Shown in pieces: positions 26,201 to 37,905 of a DNA stretch of 64,000 nucleotides. This DNA is from Mugil cephalus. Its lineage: Eukaryota; Chordata; Actinopteri; Mugiliformes; Mugilidae. The stretch lies in NCBI RefSeq assembly GCF_022458985.1, contig NC_061789.1, forward strand, positions 7,048,357-7,112,356. Reading direction: 5' to 3'. Made by a program: the position numbers and the translations under genes. The notes under the pieces were generated by a model. The model made no database searches, was not told the DNA's origin, and saw nothing but the letters and a program-made list of their open reading frames with translations. Position 1 is the first letter of the stretch, and the number at the start of each line of letters is the position of its first letter.

Positions 26201-27896
26201 TATCCTTCGCGGACTGTGTGTAATTATTTGTGATTCATCCGTTCCCGCTAAGCTGACAGGTTGCCCGTGAGGCACATTCTCGTAATTTGATGCTCAATTT
26301 GCAAGCGTGCTGGAAACAGAAAACATGCCAATTATATCAAGGGCAACCCAACCGAATCATCTCTAACCGCAGGAATAATGATTGAGGAGATACTCAGCTC
26401 AATATTTTGACATATTAGAATAATATTGAGTCTGTGTTGTTTATTTAATGTCCTTATCTTTGGCTTGCTGTCTTTAAAATTTCATGAATCAGCATGAGAC
26501 CCATTTAATTATTTCAAGTAATCAAATTAATTTAATATTTGTGTATATATAATCCATAGGGGACTAACCGTATGTCTGCAGGAATCAGTGTAGTACTAGG
26601 CCATTTAAAACAATTTACTAGTCAGTTGTCCTATTTTATTAGTCCCTACTTTACTGAATTGTTTCTGTCTGCTTCAGTTTTTAATTTGTGTTATCTCCAC
26701 TTAGATTGGTAATAAATCTTTTAAGTTGTCCTCTGAAACGCTGTTTAGCCTGAGTGGTGCAGCTAAGCCTTAAATTGGCGTCTGGTTGAGGGTTTAAATA
26801 GGAGAGAGCCTGATTTTAATCTTACACCGATGACTATGATGAGCTTAGGAACACAAGTGTTGATTGAAAGAAATATTTGCTACGTCCATATTAGCTTGCC
26901 TTCTTCTTATAAATATTGCTGCGTACGTATTCTTGCAGTTGCTCCTTGGTTATCGATTCTTGTAGAAGGAATTCAGTGCAGTGTATTTGCTTTTCATGCA
27001 GCGGCTAAAATTGTTGCCAAAGAGTTTAGCTAGTATTACTGGCTTGCACTGCTGCCAGACATTTAAGAACCTACAACACGAGCTAACATTACAACCACAG
27101 CCCTTCAAACTATCTGTGTTAGCTACTATTACCACGGGAGACTCGGCAACCAGTCACATTATTGCCACTAAAGAATTTGCAATGTTAGCCATCGTAGCTA
27201 ACGGTTTAGCAAGCTAAGAACTCATCAATGTAATGTAGGATATGCAAAGACTCTCCTTCTATTCATTTTCTACCAAATTACAAAATATTAATTCACCATT
27301 GAACGTCACCAAACTTCCCACAACTCTTACGGACTTTTACGGAGGATTTTCTCAAATTTCCGTACAGTTACGAAAAGAACGTGCGTTCATACGGACTTTT
27401 CTTGCAAATGCAGTAAATGCAACCCTGTTTAGAACGAGGTAGCATAAATTACTTAGAAGTAAAACGTTGCATACTAAAGGAAACTGATTACTGACCTTTT
27501 TTGGGCGGTAGTGAAATCATTGTGGACTGATCGGCAAAAATAACTATACAGTATGTCACAATGGTTATTTCTATCTACAACCTACAATCAAAGCAAAGGT
27601 CAGCTTGAAATACTGGTTTTAATTCTGACTCTTTCTCTTTCTCCATCCTTAAGGTTAAAATATGGTTCCAAAACAAGCGGTCCAAATACAAGAAAATCAT
27701 GAAGAATGGGCCCTGTGGACCTGAGGGAGACCACCTCGCCCCTCCAGCGCCGTCCTCGTCTTCTCCGTGCTCCCTGTGGGACATCGGCATGGCTGCCAAA
27801 GGTGCACCAGTGCACTCAGGAGGATACATGAACAATTTTGGACACTGGTACCCCGGACATCAGCAGGACTCCATGCCCAGAACTCAGATGATGTGA
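17258..27896 (+). CDS. dlx4: Dlx4 homeodomain transcription factor (3 exons)
   Basis: Coding exons are 17258-17594, 20447-20643 and 27654-27896, all with GT-AG junctions, giving 258 residues. The protein is a nuclear DNA-binding regulator of the Distal-less family, acting in branchial arch, placode and fin/limb-type ectoderm programmes (family knowledge). Residues 11-23 carry the Dlx1/4/6-class motif [10 protein letters not shown]. The homeodomain spans about 135-194: exon 2 supplies the N-terminal arm (RKPRTIYSS) and helices 1-2, and exon 3 opens with recognition helix [22 protein letters not shown], the LWDI segment and the RTQMM end distinguish Dlx4 from Dlx1 and Dlx6. The second codon is also ATG, so the start could be three bases later. 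The gene converges on dlx3, the usual bigene arrangement. Intron 2 is long (7 kb) and enhancer-like. The ohnologue letter (a or b) is not certain; I lean to dlx4a. Confidence 0.95.
17595..20446 (+). other. dlx4 intron 1
   Basis: The donor is GTAGGT and the acceptor is CTCAG before codon 113. The sequence is mostly AT-rich, with poly-T and poly-A runs and a short run of imperfect CAT/CCT repeats near 18150-18180. A GC-richer stretch at about 19390-19700 encodes nothing recognisable. I see no mobile element that I can name. Confidence 0.7.
22332..22360. repeat. (TA)n(TG)n microsatellite
   Basis: A short TA run passes directly into ten TG units within dlx4 intron 2. Confidence 0.95.
23210..23400 (-). 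repeat. teleost interspersed repeat (minus orientation)
   Basis: Read on the - strand the segment starts AGAAATAGTTTGACATTTT and later runs through GGTTAGCTTAGCCTAG. This is a phrase I recognise as a very common fish dispersed repeat whose forward copies read on through GCTTAGCATAAAGACTGG. I cannot assign a class name. Confidence 0.5.
24600..24740. promoter_or_regulatory. candidate enhancer block in dlx4 intron 2 (proximal part)
   Basis: This is a compact, unique-looking block between AT-rich spacers. It includes CTGTAATTAGCCC and GTGAATTATGCATTAAC, closely spaced homeodomain-type cores. It has no ORF and no repeat signature. Regulatory function is inferred only from composition and location inside a Dlx locus. 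Confidence 0.35.
25190..26560. promoter_or_regulatory. candidate enhancer cluster in dlx4 intron 2
   Basis: A nearly repeat-free run holds many homeodomain-like cores: CCAATAATTACAG near 25295, GTTTAATTTTATG near 25630, the pair TTTAATTACGCGGATAATTT near 25811-25830, and CATTTAATTATTTCAAG near 26500. It also has a CRE-like TGACGTCAG near 25680 and a TCF-like GATCAAAG near 25540. There is no coding potential. Dlx loci are known to carry autoregulatory enhancers built from such cores; that this is one is inference. Confidence 0.45.
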
Positions 27897-28345
27897 CACA
27901 CAGGAGGACGCGACACTTCCCAGGACAAATTGTGGATTTATACCGGCAAATGGGACTGGAGTAGTATGGGGTCGTGGACGTTATTTAAGAGTCTGAGCCA
28001 CTCTGGAGGCAAAAATAGAATAAGTGGCAGATACAAATTGAAGATGTAGCAGCTACCAGCAACAAGCTGAATAATATAAAGTGGAAACGGCTACTAAGAC
28101 TAAAACAAAGTGAATTTAAGGAATCGGGAAATAAGACATCACGACTGAAATCATAAAGAAAGAGCTACAGGTTGGCGCCAACTGTCATAACACTCAGTAG
28201 TAGCAGTGAACTAAAGAAAAGGGAGTTTAGCCAGACTTTACAAAGTTAACACGTCATCCTTGTCCTTTGTTTCACTGCTTAACCCGTGTGCTTTGCAATA
28301 TCTCAATTTCCACACAAATAAAATATGTTTTTTTTATATATATAT
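27897..28345 (+). other. dlx4 3' UTR with polyadenylation signal
   Basis: Non-coding sequence follows the dlx4 stop codon. A canonical AATAAA at 28317-28322 is followed within about 30 bp by a T-rich and TA-rich tract, consistent with the transcript end near 28.34 kb and a 3' UTR of about 450 bases. Confidence 0.6.
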
Positions 28346-29061
28346 GTAAACTTTCTGAGGTCTATTATTTCGCTGCTCTGTTACCAAATCTGATATATTT
28401 GTGATATTTTTAAACACTAACCCTGGCCACAAGTCACAATTAAAGGATAATGGTAAAAAAAAATAAAAAATAAATAGATTTACAGTATATGAGTTTTAAT
28501 TGAAAGAGGAGTAATTGTGCTTAAAATATCTTTTTTTTTTTATGAAGATAATAAACGAAAATAAAACAGCCTCCCATGTTATTATTTCTGCCTCCAGAGC
28601 AGCTCTGCCTGCCAAGACAATTTTAAATAAAGGTACAACCAATTTAAAGTCAAGTCGAAGGTAATTCCAGCCCTGCATCTCCTATTCTGGACATTTCGCA
28701 AGGCGTTTTCAGCGATTCACTTAAAATAAGGCAGATACTCATGTTCTTAAAAAAAAAAATAAAATAAAATAAAAAAAAAGTTTCTTCAGGGCTTCCTCAT
28801 AATTGTATTTTAACTGTAACGATTCAGTGAATCCTCTGGTTTTCTAATGTTCAAAGACGGATCAGATTAAAGAACTGAAGAAGAGAAAGTTTTTGCGATG
28901 CTGACTTGTGTGCATTTTCTGTCTAGAAAAAAAAAAGCTATGAAATGGTAACACACTCAACAGCCTCCCTGATATAAAAACATTTCTTTTAGTTCTTTTT
29001 TGATGGTTTATGAGGTTGATCCTTTGTTGTGTCAAATTATACAAATACTGGTGTCTTAAGA

Positions 29062-29505
29062 ACTGGTTACGTTAGTTAACAGTAATGCTAGAGCTGTAAC
29101 ACTAGCTAGTATTACTAGGTAACGTTACAACTCTAGCACTACTGTTAGCTAGTATTACTAGATAACATTACTGTCAGAGAATGATGAACTGGTAATGCTG
29201 GCTAATAATACTGCCACAGATATAATAACATCAGCATGAGACAAAAACTTTAGCTAACATTACTCTCAGACTTGTAAACCAGTATTATTTGCTAAAATTG
29301 ACTGGAGACAAAGAAATTGCTAACGTTAGCTAACATTAGACCTTCTGCCTGACACAAAAAATCATTCAAATAACCAATAATGTTACCTAACATTGGTGTC
29401 AGAGGCTTATAAACAGGTAACATTAAGTGAAAAATGTAGATATTATATTCCTGCTAACTTAAAAACTGGTTATTTTAGCTAACATTACAGCCAGAGACAT
29501 ATAAA
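29062..29505. repeat. degenerate array of TAGCTAACATTAC-type units
   Basis: Recurring words GTTAGCTAACATTA, GCTAGTATTACTAG, GGTAACATTA and CAGAGAC-TTATAAAC return about every 40-65 bp, in both orientations, through about 440 bp. This looks like a decayed minisatellite about 1 kb after the dlx4 stop codon. Confidence 0.6.
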
Positions 29506-29575
29506 TAGGGTGACCAGACGTCCTCCTTAGCCTGCACGTGACCTCTTATTTGTGACCTATAAATGCTTCCAGGTG
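29506..29575 (+). repeat. partial copy of the GGTGACCAGACG element
   Basis: ATAGGGTGACCAGACGTCCT followed by a short related stretch matches the left end of 14192-14431. It directly abuts the degenerate array on its left. Confidence 0.5.
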
Positions 29576-30539
29576 GAATTTGAAACTCTTTTTCTCTTTT
29601 TTGATTTTGTTCTACTACAGCCTCAAACATGTTTACATTGAATTTGCATTGCGTTTCTCTGTGTCATTCACAAACTAGTCAGTAAGTAAGTGAGCAAGTA
29701 GAGCTTAAGTTTCGTATTGTATGGTCTGACTTTAGTGTTTCCGTCATTGGTTGATACTTTCAAACATTTAATTGGTCAGCAAACTATCAAGCGCAAATTA
29801 TTGACTTATAAACCATGAATGATAGCTAATAAGTAGCTTAGCTAATTGCTGCCAGAGATGAACCTGAAACGTTAGCTAGTGACTGTAGCTATCATTACTA
29901 CTAGACACAACAAACAGCAAGATATAGAGTCTTAAGAGCTCCAAATATCAACCACAAAAGGATCAAACCACAAAGAAAATATGAGAAATATACGTATTTA
30001 TCTTTTTAAATAAATTACGCCAAGTCATTTGGACAAATAAAAAATGTACATAATTTTTGTAACCAATAACTTTGATCAAATTACAACAATAGATCTTCGC
30101 ATGCCCACAAGTTATTGGCTAATTTAGTTTTCAGAAAATTATTTCAGCGGTTTTGGAGTGTTTCGTGGTAAATTATACAATAAATGTCTGTATAATTTAA
30201 GCAGCGAAACTTTTGATTGTAAAAAACTTTTAATCTTTTCATCAGTTTCAGTATTTTATTCACAACAATTTATGTTTTCTTTCCATATCTTGAGGATTTT
30301 AGGAATTTACCCAAGAACCTCTTAAAATCCTGCATTGATATTTTTCCAGTAATATATTTGCAGATTCTATCGGCCAGAATACACTTTTGTTTTCTGAAAT
30401 AAATCAAACCCCGGTGATCATCACAGCCCTATTTGCTTTTGTTTATGTAACTGAACATCCAACAGCGAACATAATTTGTTTTTGCACCTTTAACAGTTAA
30501 TATCAAATCCAGGGATTGCTAAAACAACATGCTCCTCCT

Positions 30540-30840
30540 CAGTGTAAGGTCTTTGTGCGTCTCAGTGGCCTGAAGCCATTTTCTCTAAAGTCGTAAATCA
30601 GAAGAAGCGGGTCACGTCTTCGGCCCCCGCAAACATCTGGAAACGCAAAAAGAGTCGTCAAACATCGTCAATGATTTTATAAAATGACCGCGTCAATTAT
30701 AGGTAATTTAGGACACAGCTTGTTAAATAAAGCTTTCACTCCGACGGTGTAATTATCTGTAATTGTCAGTCAAGGGAATATCCTTCTGCCTCGGGCCCCA
30801 AAGGGAAAAGCCTAGGAAGTAGTGGATTGCACCAAACTGG
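30540..30840. promoter_or_regulatory. candidate dlx4-dlx3 intergenic enhancer
   Basis: This is the clearest non-repetitive block in the convergent intergenic interval. Between about 30685 and 30775 it packs four homeodomain-type cores (GTCAATTATAGG, GTAATTTAGG, GTAATTATCTG, GTAATTGTCAG), preceded by a palindrome-like ATTTTATAAAAT. Vertebrate Dlx pairs are known to share intergenic enhancers bound by Dlx proteins at such sites. Assignment here is inference. Confidence 0.5.
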
Positions 30841-31532
30841 ATTACCGAAGGCTAATCCTTTCACAACAAATTGATCTTTTCTGCGAATATTGTATTTGCA
30901 TCAATAGGTACACCTTATAAGATACGGGCCGAAAGAAAAAAAATATATATACTGGCTTTAAAAAATAAACGTTTCACCGGACAGGGTGATGTCCGGCGTG
31001 TCCAAGATAATTTTATATACGTTTGTTTACGTGTACATGCATCTTCAAAGATGAAAGCCCTTTTCTTTTTTAAGACATTGCATTTACTGACCGCCACGTT
31101 GAAGTAATGGCAATGTGTTGCCATTGTGGTCATTTTCCACGACAGCTACAACCTCCGCAACTGAAACCAATTCAGCGAACACATCCGGCTCCTTCAAGTA
31201 CCGCAGACACCGACTACTTACGCGATCTGAAAACTGAGCCCTGGCGATGATTGATGAAACGCTCGGGGATTTGGAGATGTCCACCCAGTGGCATCAACGT
31301 GGTCTACCATGGCGGTGCAACACATGAGCGCATTTGTCTGCTGTGGTACCCACTCACAGGACGTCGTGACATTTGCACGGTACATTCATGGGACTAACCC
31401 TAATAAATCTGTACCTGCTGCTCCGGTTTCTGAGCCATATTTCCAATTCAACACATTAAAATCTGACCCAGCTTGTTGGCATTTTCCTCAATGTGAAAGG
31501 TGGTCAAACGCTGAGCAACCTCATGATCAGTA

Positions 31533-31833
31533 GCTGCGTTTCCAGTGCAGTTTTTTGCAAAATAAAAGCGATATTTCTGAAGTTTTGAGTACGTATGCAC
31601 GCAGTGACTCTCAGAAAGGTCACATGACCCCTTACATTACCTGCAAAATGCTTTTCCATTGAACTTTTGCAATACGCTTTTATAACAATAAGTCTAAAAC
31701 AACACCTCATGAGAGAGTGAAAGTGTTTTAGCTTCAAATCTTTGAAAGATTTGTTTTTCGAGATGTAGACGATACCAGTTTTTTATTACGATATTTGGGT
31801 TTCGCGCATTTCTAGGGGGAATAGAAACACAAC
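31533..31833 (-). repeat. small DNA-transposon-like family A, copy 3 (inverted)
   Basis: It starts on the + strand with GCTGCGTTTCC followed by AAAATAAAAGCGATATTTC, which is the reverse complement of the right end of the copy at 48605-48942. It is more diverged than the others. Confidence 0.55.
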
Positions 31834-31922
31834 AAGTGATAGGATGGTTGAGAGCTGTGGCATTCAGATCTGTCTCTATTCATTTAAATCATCCGTGGAG
31901 ACACTGTAGGGGGGCCGTAAAA

Positions 31923-32101
31923 TCTTTGGTTGATTAGACATTTTTTATACATATATTTTCCATAATTTTCCGCCACAAATTTGAGTTTCTTTAAATACAC
32001 ATTAACGTGAATCCAACACATTTTACTAAAGGGGTAGCTTAATATTTAATGCAAAATGAGAATAATAATAATGTATATTTACAAATAGCACTTACGCCTT
32101 A
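31923..32101 (+). repeat. dispersed repeat family B, copy 2 (partial)
   Basis: It carries TGATTAGACATTTTTTATAC, AAATACACATTAACGTGAAT and TAATGTATATTTACAAATAG, matching 2337-2670 with internal deletions. Confidence 0.6.
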
Positions 32102-33522
32102 GACCAGACCTGCAAGTACGGACATTTAAGCATGTCCTTAAATCGCTTTAAAGATTTGATTCTATATGTTAAAATTATTACAGTGGCCGTTTGGTGGCAT
32201 TAGGCGAACAATCACATTAAGAAGTAATCTTTAGCGGCACATGAAGCAGCTTCCTTTCTGGAAAGTGATTCCGTTATGCCGGTAAACCACTACACACCTT
32301 TACTTCAGCAGCCTTTCACTGGAACCCTTCTTCCTCTTCCTCTTAAAGCCAGTGGAGACAGTTGACTTTTGTCCTTTCAAAGGGAAACACATGTTGGGGA
32401 ACATGAACACTTTGCCACGATATCACCCGAGTGGAGAAGTAAAAAAACACAAAAAAAAACAAAACATTACATCCTTTGCTAGGAAAGCACATTGGCGTGT
32501 CATTTCTTTCTCTTTTTCTTTTTACAGATCTTGTTTTCTTTCCTTCCAAGGATCAAACAGCTTTTTTTTTTTTTTAAGCTTTTTCTTTTAAGGAAAGAAA
32601 AAGAAAAAAAAAAGGCCGCACGCTGGAATTTTCAGGAGGCCCCCGACTTATTTGTATCTGCAACTGGAAGCAGCATCCTGTTGCCTCTGGGGGAGTTCAC
32701 ACTGTCGAGGTTTATAGAATACTTCAGACACGTCATATCGTCCTAATAAAGTGATGGAAGCCCGTCGGGGGCCGCGGGAACATGCCAACACAGCGGTGTC
32801 CACCGGAGGGGCCGCGAAATAGGAAGTCTAGAAAAACAGAGGCAGGGAGCGAGCAGAGGGCCACACATGCACACTGTAGCTCTCATAGTTTTCTGTAGCC
32901 TAAGAATCGAGTTCAAAAGAACAGACTCTGTAAACCAAACCACCCATCTTTTTTTATTATTTTTATGTTTTTTATCAAGAAAACCAGAGACTGAGAAGTA
33001 GGAGGACTGTTAAAGTCATCGACTGTGGTAAATGTTGGACAGCATTTGGCAGTGGGAACTGAGAGGCAGGCAGGACATCTTCCTCTCGAGTACATCGCAA
33101 TGAGTTAGGGGTGATTAACTCTTCTGACCGACGCAACCGTGTAGTTTGTTGAATAGCAGTAAAAAAGGGTTAAGCTAATTTCTTGGTAGTTGAAACTCAC
33201 GGGGTTGTGTGGTGGCAGCATGGAGGCGGGTGACTCACTGTTCAGCCTTCGAGGTGTCGCAGGCCTAACTTGAGGAAACACCGATGAACTCATACTGCCT
33301 ACTGCTGTTGGCTAGGCTAATTAGCTGGTGTCTTCTTGTTGGTTGCTAGTCGGTATCTGACTGCTAGCCTTCTGTTTTTTTTGTTTAGTTTTTTTCTAGT
33401 TGGACTGGGCTTCTAAATATGTTTTGCCTTTGATCTCGGCACAAGGGATTGTAACATCTTATCCTGTGTAACAATGAATGCCTGGTTGCCACATTTTGAA
33501 ATCCAGAAAAGCGTTGTCTACA

Positions 33523-33743
33523 CACTGCAAAAAAAGGAATGTCACGAAAGTAAATAATCCTTGTATCAAAAAAATACATCTTATTAATTGTTCAAAGACA
33601 AGAACTTTGTGTTTACTTTAAGAATTTTTGACCAGCAAAAAAAAACTTAACCCATGTTAAGATGTTTTTTTTCTTAATAAAAGATGATTTGATTGGATGT
33701 AAGAATATTTTTGCTCCTTTCTAGTTATGCTGTTTTTGCAGTG
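33523..33743. repeat. 221 bp inverted-repeat DNA element
   Basis: The termini are CACTGCAAAAA and TTTTTGCAGTG. The AT-rich interior (AAGATG, TTAATAAAAG) is typical of a common non-autonomous fish element with these ends. Confidence 0.7.
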
Positions 33744-33799
33744 CAAGATGAGGAGATACAAATCTCATAAAGAAGTCATATTTGCATAAAAGTGTAAAA

Positions 33800-34100
33800 T
33801 ACACCGATCCGCCATTACATCACGACCACTTCCTAATATTGCATAGGATGGACATGGGTCTTCTGAGGTTGTTGTTAGTGGGTCCTGTGGGTGGATCAGT
33901 TTGGGATCTAGTGAATTTGGAGGCCAGGTAAACACCTTGTGCCGTGTCATTGCTATGGGGTGGGGGGTGTCTGGTCAGGTCTGGTCTGGTCTGGGTGGGG
34001 GTGCTACATGTTTAAGTAACATTCACATGAATGAATGCCAGGTCCAAAAGTTTCCCAGCAGAACATTGTATTGTCCCAAGATCCATTCGTCAAACCAAGC
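33800..34100 (+). mobile_element. internally deleted Tc1-like relic 1
   Basis: The left end ACACCGATCCGCCATTACAT is followed by CACTTCCTAATATTGCATAG, GAATTTGGAGGCCAGG and GTTTCCCAGCAGAACATTG. These phrases belong to the antisense body of a widespread Tc1-like fish element, but most of the transposase is gone and a CTGGT-repeat joint (about 33975) marks the deletion. Confidence 0.6.
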
Positions 34101-34539
34101 ACTTGCTATGTTGGCAACCCACTCCTACTACTCTATATAAGTGTACCTGTTAATATTACGGATTAGCGTCGTAGGTGTCTGTTGCGATAGTGAGCCACTG
34201 ACTTTTTATGGAAGTAGACCACCCTAATGTGGGTATTAAACGTCTGTGCACCCAAAATGATCTTGCAGTATTCTGTTCACAAGCTAACCATGGGAAACTC
34301 TGACACGTTGACGGAAGTTCCGTAGACAGGACACATTCAGTGGATTGAGGAGGTAGGTAGGTAGGTGCTGTATGTTAGTCCCTTGAGCTTCGTGGTAGGT
34401 TTAACATTATGAGATATTTATACTCCGAGACAGTTCCATTGTGAGTATAAAAACGTGGCAACAACCAGAAAAGGCAACCACCCCATAACCCCAACCCTCA
34501 ACCCGCAGCAGGGCTCGTTATTTCAATTACACCTGCACC

Positions 34540-35970
34540 GACTGCTCGTTGCGTTTAATGTGACTTATTAGCTCGCTGTCAAACGTATAAGCGCGACCAA
34601 GATGTTTGCACTTAACGCAGCGTTAAAGCGACTCGTGATGATAATTCACGTTGGACGGTGGATATGAGGCAGAAAAATAAAAGTAGGAATCGGAGGGTGG
34701 CGGGAGGTGGGGGGGGCAAAAAAAGAGCTCGCGTGAGGACAAAAATGTAAAAACTATAAAACTAAATACTTCAATACTTGCTACTGGGCAGATGACAGCA
34801 TGTGAACCCCCTAGAGAGTGGAAAGCAAAGGAGACGGAGAAAGAGAAAGAGACGTTCGTGAATGAGACGAACTGAGAGATGAGGAAACAAACACATTAAT
34901 TAAAATGAGCCATAAACAGCGGGGGGGTCACTTTATATTTGCTTGTTAAAGTTGACCCATGGAGCGCAAAAACACGCTTCGTTTTTGGGTTTTTTTTTTC
35001 AGATACTGCAGAGAGCTTTGTGGATTTTTATGTGTGGGGCTCAGCTTTGGAGTCTTTGCGACTTATACATAATTGCTAAGTATTATAAGTTCAGTAATCA
35101 CAGTAATACAGATTGCAACGGCGAAGGCAGAAGAGTTCTCAACCCATTTACTTCCATTTATTCTATGTGGGAAGCGGTTCTCCAGTCCAAGCTGTATTTT
35201 TAATCTACAGCACTCTTCACGTGACGCACGTTTCGTGCTCGGTGTGTTTTCTAGCTCTACTCAACATCATTGCAACACATATCAGTCCAAATGTGGCGCG
35301 CAGATCATACCTGGGGGGAAGGAAAGTAACGTCAGCTCCAAATCTTTCATGACACAGTTATAAACTTTTCCTTCCGCCGCTTGGCTTGAGGATTTTTTTT
35401 TTTTTTTTTTTTTTAATTTTTTCCTCTTGGCCCGCCTGATGTCATCACCTGGCCCCCACCCCACCCCACCACCAACCACCAACAACAGCCGCCTCCCTCC
35501 CTCTTCTGCCAGCCTATGAATGCCAAAGAGCAGAGGTGTAAAACTGTGTCCTCATCTAACCCACTTAAACACCTAGAAACGATAAGGAGCACATTTTCTC
35601 CGGGGCCTCCAAAGAAGAGCGTTTATACGACATCACAGAATTTAACTTTAAAATAAATTAATCAAAACTCGGGCTACATGAAGAAGAAGAAGAACAACAA
35701 CAAAAAAAGGCTTGTTAAATTGTAATCCGTCAGCCAAAAACCTCACAATGGCTTTTTTTTTCCTGTATGCGCCAGTCGCATGTTGCTACAAGTCTCTGCT
35801 GTTTGTCTTTCGCCGTCTGTCTCGTGTGATGTTAAGATACATTCCTCTCTGACACCTGGAAGCTGAGGGCTCAGCACAGGAAGCCGAGAGCCTCGGCAAA
35901 CAGAGAAGGTGTCTTAGTCGGATCTGTGGTTAAGATCCCGCACACCACACTTATCTGGAAATCATAATGA
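34540..35970. promoter_or_regulatory. repeat-poor intergenic stretch, possible regulatory blocks
   Basis: Three unique-looking blocks (34550-34680, 35480-35640, 35740-35970) are separated by poly-T (35393-35414) and purine-rich DNA. The last two have balanced composition and words such as ATGAATGCCAAAGAGC and TTATCTGGAAATCATAATGA. There is no coding frame. Evidence is weak and compositional. Confidence 0.25.
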
Positions 35971-37121
35971 CGTGGAGTGCTGTGTAGAATTATACAGTAT
36001 TTTTTTTGTTTTTTTTATGTCTTCTTCTTTTCCTTTTCTTTCCATTAATTGCACCTTTAAGTGCCATCTCAACTTTCAAGTGGTGGTTATTACAGAAGGA
36101 AAAAAAAAAAAAGAAATTGAGTCAAATCGAGTCAAATCAGCAAAAGAAGAAACTGTCAGCGGCCACAAGAGGGCAGACCTCCTTCTTAGAGTGATGCCAC
36201 TCTACACTCAACTCATATTTCATTATTTAAGACATGTGTTCAACCTGTTCAAAAAGAAGCAGAGAGGGCTGTGTCCTCCGCAGGGGAGAAGTCTGGGAGC
36301 CGTACGGGAATGAAAAAAGGATGTAAAAGTTATGCAATTAAATTATCATTACATTATCATTGTTTAACATTTCAATGCAGAGTCTGGATTACACGCGTGG
36401 GAGGCTCCAGTTCGAACAAGGAAGTCAAGATTGGCAAGTTTCAACTGTCATTTGGACAGAAATGAAAGCCGTCGGACGTCAAAACAGTTTCTCTCCACGT
36501 GGTGGTGAAAGCGGCTGCAATAAACTGTTATTTATTAACCTTTCTAGTTATGTCTCAATAAACGGATTCTGCTCACACGACCGTCAAAGTTTTACCTGTT
36601 CTGCTGACTTGTGCGAGTTTTCTCGAGGATGTTTCACCGCTCAGACGTTGGACGACCAACCAGACCTCTAAGGCAGGGTTGCCAGGTCTTGTGAGAAAAA
36701 ATAAGCAACCAGTTGCCGACTTTTGCTACGGATTTTAAGTGACATAAGCCAGGGCAAGTGTCGTACACACCAGTGCATCAGGGACTGCAGAAGATTACAT
36801 TTTTTAAATAACTACAACCCAGAAACAGGAGAAATTAGAGATAATCTTAGTCTGCAGCAACAAACTGACTCCAGCTCTTTTATCCCTTTCTCTTTCTTTT
36901 TCCATATTTCGCCCATTTTGTTCCTCAAAAACTCTACAGTTCACCAGTTGTGCCTATTTTCATTTAAACGTCACTGAGGTTTTTCCCAACCAGAAAAACA
37001 AAAAACAAAAAACAGATTGCCCTGCCTTTGATTAGCTGCTTGGCAACTTATTATGGAGCTGGGAACAAGTCCGAATAATATATACATGTATATAATAAGT
37101 AGACTTGGCAATGGTCTAAGC

Positions 37122-37283
37122 CAGACGTCTTCAACGTTTTTCAGGCCAAGGACCCCGAAACTGATGGGGAGATTAAGGAGGGACTGTGCAACAGTAGGGT
37201 GGTGGTAACTCAAGTATGTTGGATTTGTGTTAATGTGTATTTAAAGAAAATGTAATTTGTGGGGGAAAATTAAGTGGATCTGT
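37122..37283 (-). repeat. dispersed repeat family B, copy 3 (inverted, partial)
   Basis: Read on the + strand it gives TTCAGGCCAAGGACCCCGAA, then GTTGGATTTGTGTTAATGTG and TATTTAAAGAAAATG, which is the reverse complement of family B. Confidence 0.55.
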
Positions 37284-37379
37284 CAAGGGTGTCTGTTACA
37301 AAAAACATGACATATTCCCAATTATCTGTCCCGATCTTTACCCCAATGCGTGGTTAAATATGTTTATTGGTTTCTAATG

Positions 37380-37905
37380 TGGAGGGGCCTCTGTGGATCG
37401 GTTTGGGATCCAGTGAATTTAGAGGCCAGGTCAAAAAGCTGGGGCTGTTCTGCATGTTTCTTTTTGAGTTGTTCCTAAACTCACTTAGTTTTTATGTCAG
37501 GAAAAGTCAAACATTACAACATGTACCTTCAAATGATAAATAACATAGCCAGGCAATTGAATCCCTTGGGGATAAGCATACATGTTTGTTTCAACTTCGA
37601 CTCTCTGGAAGCAATGTATACTCCATTAAATAGAGCATAAGCAAGACAAAAGAATAAAAATAGAAAGGAGGGGGAGGTTATGAATGACCCTCCTCGATCG
37701 TCAAGAAAGCTATCCATTTTTCCATCTTGCGTAATGTTCCTGCACTGTTTTTATGCGTGCATCCTGCTGGGGATGACTGCTGCTGTGTCACTGCTATGAG
37801 GTGGAGGTGTCTGGTCTGGTCCAGGTGGGAGTTACGTAAGTAACATCCACGTGTTTGAACACCAGGTCCACAAGTTTCCCAGCGGAACACTGAATTGTCA
37901 CAAAA
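37380..37905 (+). mobile_element. internally deleted Tc1-like relic 2 (interrupted)
   Basis: 37380-37440 (GTTTGGGATCCAGTGAATTT, AGAGGCCAGG) and 37776-37905 (GTGTCACTGCTATGAGGTGG, TTTCCCAGCGGAACACTG) match relic 1 in order, with about 330 bp of other DNA between them. Confidence 0.55.

Larger units (their letters stand above)
20644..27653 (+). other. dlx4 intron 2, long and partly regulatory-looking
   Basis: This 7 kb intron interrupts the homeodomain between TQTQ and VKIW, the position conserved across Dlx genes. The first half (20.7-24.3 kb) contains a TG microsatellite at 22341-22360, diffuse repeat-like DNA at 22.8-23.1 kb and a teleost interspersed repeat at 23210-23400. The second half (24.6-26.6 kb) is rich in TAATTA/ATTA-type sites and almost free of repeats (see the separate regulatory entries). 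26.8-27.5 kb shows nothing I recognise. Confidence 0.75.
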
